Of a stretch of DNA of 64,000 bases, positions 59,771-64,000 are shown piece after piece. Numbering within the stretch: the stretch's first letter is position 1; each line of letters begins with the position of its first letter. Under the pieces are notes generated by a model. That model saw only the letters and a list, made by a program, of their open reading frames with translations. It had not been told where the DNA came from and searched no databases. Both the position numbers and the translations under genes were made by a program. This stretch comes from Gnetum montanum (taxonomy: Eukaryota > Streptophyta > Gnetopsida > Gnetales > Gnetaceae): assembly GCA_015680685.1 (NCBI GenBank), contig MNCI01022690.1, forward strand, positions 51,683 to 115,682. The letters run 5' to 3'.

Positions 59771-62400
59771 TTAGTATGGGTGGCTATCTCCCCCATAACT
59801 AAGTTGGAAGGGAGAGATCTGAAAGATTGAATGTGGTTGTCCATTTGATGAGGTGTTTGTTGTGTTGGTTGGCTTGGACTCATGGAAAGGTTTTATTTGT
59901 TGAATGTTGATTAGTTGTTTCTTATTTTGATTGTTAGGTTTGTAGATGATCATGGCCCTAGATGGAAAAGTGACACCTGTAAAATGAGTTCCATTATTAG
60001 AACTTAATACACGAGGTACACCAAACTTATTTATGATGTTTTGTTGTACAAACTGAGCAGCAGTGGTGGATGTATAGTCGGTGATAGCTACTTCTTCTAC
60101 CCACTTGGTATAATAGTCAACTATGACTATTATATATGCCTTTTAATTTCATAAAGGTGTGATGGGATCCATAAATTCAATGCCCCAAATATTGAATAGA
60201 TCAAGAGGTTGTATCCATTGTTGTGGCCCCTCCATTCAAGCTATCATTCCACCATCTCTCTGGCAATGATCACAAACACAGACAAATTGGTGTGCATCCT
60301 TGAAGATTGTTGGCCAATAATACCCTACCATGAGGATTTTTATGGTCGTGTGTCTCCCAGCCTAATGGCTCCCACAAGGACCTTTTTGAGCATCTTGAAG
60401 AATGTGTAGTTGATTTGTATCAAGGACACACCAATGTACCAGTTCATCGGGACAAACTTTGTAAAGGTTTCCATCAATCTCCATAAAATTCTTGACTAGG
60501 TGAAGAAAAAATTATTTTTTTTAGTGTCCAACCCTTGCAGAAGTTCTTGCTTGAGTTGATAAGTGAGAATGGTGTCATACCATTTTGGTTCATTGGGCAT
60601 TTATGCATTAATAGCACTTGCAAGGAGAGACTTGTCAGGGAATTGATCAGATAAAGGGCTCTCTTTCTCCTTGTCATCCCATATTAGTCATGATAAGTGA
60701 TTTACGACCACATTCTTCATATCTTTATGATCTACCATCATGAGATCGAATTCCTAAAAATTCATGAGCCATTGTATGACATGGAGACTCACCATTGGTT
60801 TATTCATTAAAAATCTTATGGTGTTATGATCTGTCTACAAAAAAAATTTATAGCCAAGCACATAGTGCCTAAACTTCTCTAAGGTGAACACCACTACCAT
60901 CAACTCCTTTTCTAAGGGGGTGTAGTTCAGTTGTGCACTTATAATGCTCTAGCTTATGCAATGAATGTAATATGGACATTTTTGATCATACATCTAGGTA
61001 AGCACTGCCCCCAAAGCATAATTTGATGCATCGATCATCACATGAAATGGTCTAGACCAATTTGGTTCTTGAAGAATGGGAGTTTCAATAAGCTTTTACT
61101 TCAATTGTTGAAATGCTACTTTACATGTAGGGATCTAGATGAACGATGCATCTTCTTTATTAATTCTACCAACAGCTTGGAAATTTTGGAAAGATTCTCA
61201 ATGAATCACCAGTAGTAGCTAGTATGAAGAAGGAATGACTGCACTTCTTTGATTATTTTGGGTTAACGAGTTATTCCTTGGATGACCCTTATTTTTTTAG
61301 GGTCCACCTTGATCCCTACTTTTGAGATGTGATGCCCCAATACTATACCTTCATAGACCATAAGATGGCTTTTTGCCCAATTGAACTGGAGGTTTATTTT
61401 GACACATCTCTTCAACACTTGCTCAAGATGGTCCAAGGTTTGCTGGAATATAGCTCTGTAGCTAGAAAAATAATCCATAAAAAATTCTACCCTGCTACCA
61501 ATCTGTTGTTGAAAAATGCTAAGAACTAATCATTGAAATGTGGTTGGGGCATTACATAGTCCAAATGGCATCTAATGGTAAGAAAAAGTCCCCCAAGGAC
61601 TTATGAAAGTTATCTTTGCCTGGTCTTTTGGTGCAATCCTGAATTGATTATAGCCACTATAATAATTTAGAAAGTTATAATAGCTATGCCCTGAAATGGT
61701 GTCCAGCACTTGGTAAATGAAAGGAAACAAAAAATGATCCTTGAAAGTTCCATGTTCAAAAATTAAAAATCAATGCACACTTTTCATTTTCCTTCTTTCT
61801 TAGGTACGATCATGAGTAGACTGACCCACTTACTATCTAGAATAGGGTAGATAAATCCTGCTTTGAGAAGTTGTTTAATCTCATCATTTGATAATCTATT
61901 TTAACTTGGGATTCAAATGCTACTATGGCTATCATTTCAGCTTGATGATGGGTCGATGTATATTTGGTATTGACATATTCTTGGATCTATCCCAGTAAGT
62001 TCAGGATATGACTAGGTGAAGATTGCTGACCATTTTTTCACAACTTTTATCAACTTTCTCTTTTGTTCAGTAGCAAGCTTGGCATTAATAATAACTAGCC
62101 TCCCATTTTTCAAAAATACATACTCCATTCTAGTTGGTGGTGTCTTCAATTCAAGGGGCTCTTGTTTAAAATTGTCAAGAATTTATAGCTCATCCAAATT
62201 GACATCATCATTTGCTCCTTTAGAGAGTTGGTGATGAACTTGCTCAAGTTCATCCATACTTACAACATATTCATACGTTAAGCCCTCAGTAAGTTCCATG
62301 CATAATGTGTTGCCGCTAGCATCAGTTGTCAGCCATTGGGTGCCCTCTTGTTTTGTGGCTACTGTGTATAGACATCTTTGGATATAAGCTTTTGGTGCAC
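59771..62400 (-). pseudogene. pol of Element 4 with deleted integrase core
   Basis: RT (about 61,850-61,200) has FMDY at the catalytic FMDD position (61,478-61,460). RNase H spans about 61,150-60,680. Integrase has a zinc region (about 60,450-60,260) and GIEFMDPI with Glu in place of the first Asp. After THFTG it jumps directly to the post-integrase region (FPSRAMIIYKPN) at about 59,970. Element 3 has some 570 bp between these points, including the catalytic Glu. The end (59,771) reads FQLSYGGDSHPY. Confidence 0.75.
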
Positions 62401-64000
62401 ATTGCTTGCATGCAGAGATAGATGTTTGCTTTACTGACCATAACTTCTACACATAATGGCACCCTAAATTATTGTACATGTGACATAGAACCTTCTTCTT
62501 CTTGATCTTTCCAAATTCATTTTCTTTTGATATTTCTAAGAAAAGATTTCTAATGTCCATTTTGGCATCAACAGTACTTAGCCATAATATTCTTGTAATA
62601 ATTGAAAATTTCCCTTTGTAGTTCTTCACTTTGATTACTAGGAAATTAGTAGGATATGACCAGCCACAAAAAGTGGTGACAATGTCCTCAACTAGTCCCA
62701 ATGGAATAGTGATGGACTGGTCCACCAGTTCTTGCTGGATGTTGCTCTTCTTCAAGGGTGGAAGGTTCCAAATTATGTACATCTCATGTGAGATCAAATT
62801 AACACTAGAACTAGAGTTAGGAAGAGCTTTACAAGGCTCATCCCAATAATTTGCAAGTATACTAGGGGACTCCCTGGATCAGCTAACTTTCTAGGTAGGT
62901 TGCTAGCTTGAATCCAATCAGATACAACATGTGTCAGCATTACAATATGGATTTGAGAAAGATTTTGGTTTGAAGGGGACTCAGATAAAGAGGAAATAGA
63001 GAAAGTTGGAGGAGTAGGGTTACCAACCACTGATGTGTCCAAGGGCTTTGGTGGACTACGAGGTTGGAAGAAGGATCTTTCCTTTATTCATGGTTCTGAC
63101 CCACTTGATGGGTTAACTGATTGTAGATTAATTGTCCTCATAGCATTCCTTTGCTATGGTTGTGTAAGCAATTCACCTTGCATGGATGAAGCAAGTGGTA
63201 ACTATGTAGGAGGTGGAGGAGTAGGTGTAGGAATAGAAGATGCATGAGGGTAGTAAGTGGCATCCCTCCTTGGATAAGGTGATTGTTATGCTTCAGGAGG
63301 GTAGTCGTGAGGTTGGTAAGCAGCAACATGACTAGAGGAGTCCCTTGGAGATGAAGGTTGTTGAACATAGTAACTGTAGGGATCCAGTTGTCAGTAAGGG
63401 TACTATTTCCTTGGAGGTGGCCATGCCCATGATTGTGGTTGCTACCACTACTGATATAATTCATAGGGTTGTGGAAGAGTTCCACTTGGATATTATTGCT
63501 ATGGCTGGTGTAACTGTTGAAGATTGCCTTGTGGGTAAGGCAATCTTTTGGGTGTTTGCCTTTGTGCAAGTCATGGATGTAAGGCATACACCCCAGAATC
63601 CTGCAAGTGTGATACAACTGGACAACATCCCTTAGGATTTTCATTCTGGCAGACATCACACCCAACATTATCATTTGAGTCGCTATCCATAGCCATCTCT
63701 ATTACAACCATTTTACCTTTACCCTTAGATATGACATGTTTAGCCTCCTTACACCTTTAGTGCTCATGCTCCCCACTTTGCTCCTTGAACTCTTCAGCAA
63801 TTTCTAAGATAGCCTAAAACTTATTATCCATAGAGTCCCATAATTGATCAACCTTAGCCATGATTTCTGATTGCAATTCTTGGAATGACAAGGTTTTTTG
63901 ATTAACCATCTCATCTTTGGTGAATTCATCCTTACTATCACAAAATCAAACCTCCTTTTTCTAAATAGAAGGATCCTTGTTGTATTCTTTTTCACTTTCA
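62401..64000 (-). pseudogene. gag-protease of Element 4, partial, runs off the right edge
   Basis: The minus strand shows a protease segment (62,797-62,447) with ILWLSTVDAK at the position of the RPWL motif and NVINLI-like sequence before it. The gag C-terminal region (63,674-62,860) contains GCDVCQNENPKGCCP (about 63,670-63,615), matching the Cys motif of Element 3, and a proline- and glutamine-rich tail. The coiled-coil segment (63,995-63,750) has KVDQLWDSMDNKF, also matching Element 3. Stops and frameshifts separate the parts. Confidence 0.7.

Larger units (their letters stand above)
57885..64000 (-). mobile_element. Element 4: family B Athila-like copy, minus strand, 5' end off-window, rearranged
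   Basis: The partial 3' LTR (57,885-about 58,545) starts TGATGAGTAGCAAGG like the Element 3 LTR. Pol and gag follow on the minus strand to the right edge. The 3' UTR is inverted and partly duplicated and part of integrase is deleted. Confidence 0.75.

Overview
The window reads as intergenic heterochromatin of a vascular plant with a large, transposon-rich genome. A gymnosperm is my guess, but nothing here fixes the species. It is AT-rich and looks CpG-poor, and no ordinary host gene, rRNA or tRNA is visible. Nearly everything belongs to long, decayed Ty3/gypsy LTR retrotransposons of two broad kinds: Tat/Ogre-like (two RNase H domains) and Athila-like (PBS resembling the tRNA-Asp type).

Layout. 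(1) Bases 1 to about 37,996 hold a Tat-like element on the minus strand (Element 1). Its 3' LTR lies outside the left edge and its 5' LTR is at about 37,249-37,996. (2) Element 2 is nested in Element 1, between its PBS and gag. It is a complete 19,058-bp relative on the minus strand at 18,037-37,094, with LTRs of 1,672 and 1,685 bp and a perfect 5-bp target duplication, GGGAG. (3) 37,997-41,770 is a 5'-truncated Athila-like pol on the plus strand (family C), cut where the Element 1 LTR begins. (4) 41,930-47,575 is the 3' part of another Athila-like family (B) on the plus strand, ending in its 3' LTR. (5) That LTR abuts, tail to tail, a full family-B copy on the minus strand (Element 3, 47,576-57,426). 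(6) 57,885-64,000 is a second minus-strand family-B copy (Element 4) with a rearranged 3' UTR and a shortened integrase, running off the right edge.

The most interesting structure is in the two Tat-like elements. In each, gag-protease and RT-RNaseH-integrase are separated by 6.5-9.6 kb, and that gap holds a multi-exon gene on the opposite (plus) strand. In Element 2 a consensus splice donor at the end of protease (31,292) and an acceptor just before pol (24,785) would join the two reading frames exactly, so the gap behaves like the protease-RT intron known from Ogre elements. The antisense gene (25,388-30,553) can be modelled as eight exons. Its N-terminal part resembles an FCP1/SCP-type (NLI-interacting-factor-like) phosphatase whose nucleophile motif is lost. 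A large second domain and a charged, coiled-coil-like C-terminal part follow. A shorter, more decayed version sits at the same place in Element 1, with the same exon phases, so the association predates the split of the two elements. Copies of an approximately 30-bp motif (core TAGTTTAAGGTCATAGCAG) sit at the same three module boundaries in both elements.

Decay is consistent. In-frame stops are mostly TAG, TAA or TGA at positions explained by one C-to-T change in CAG, CAA or CGA, as expected from deamination of methylated cytosine.
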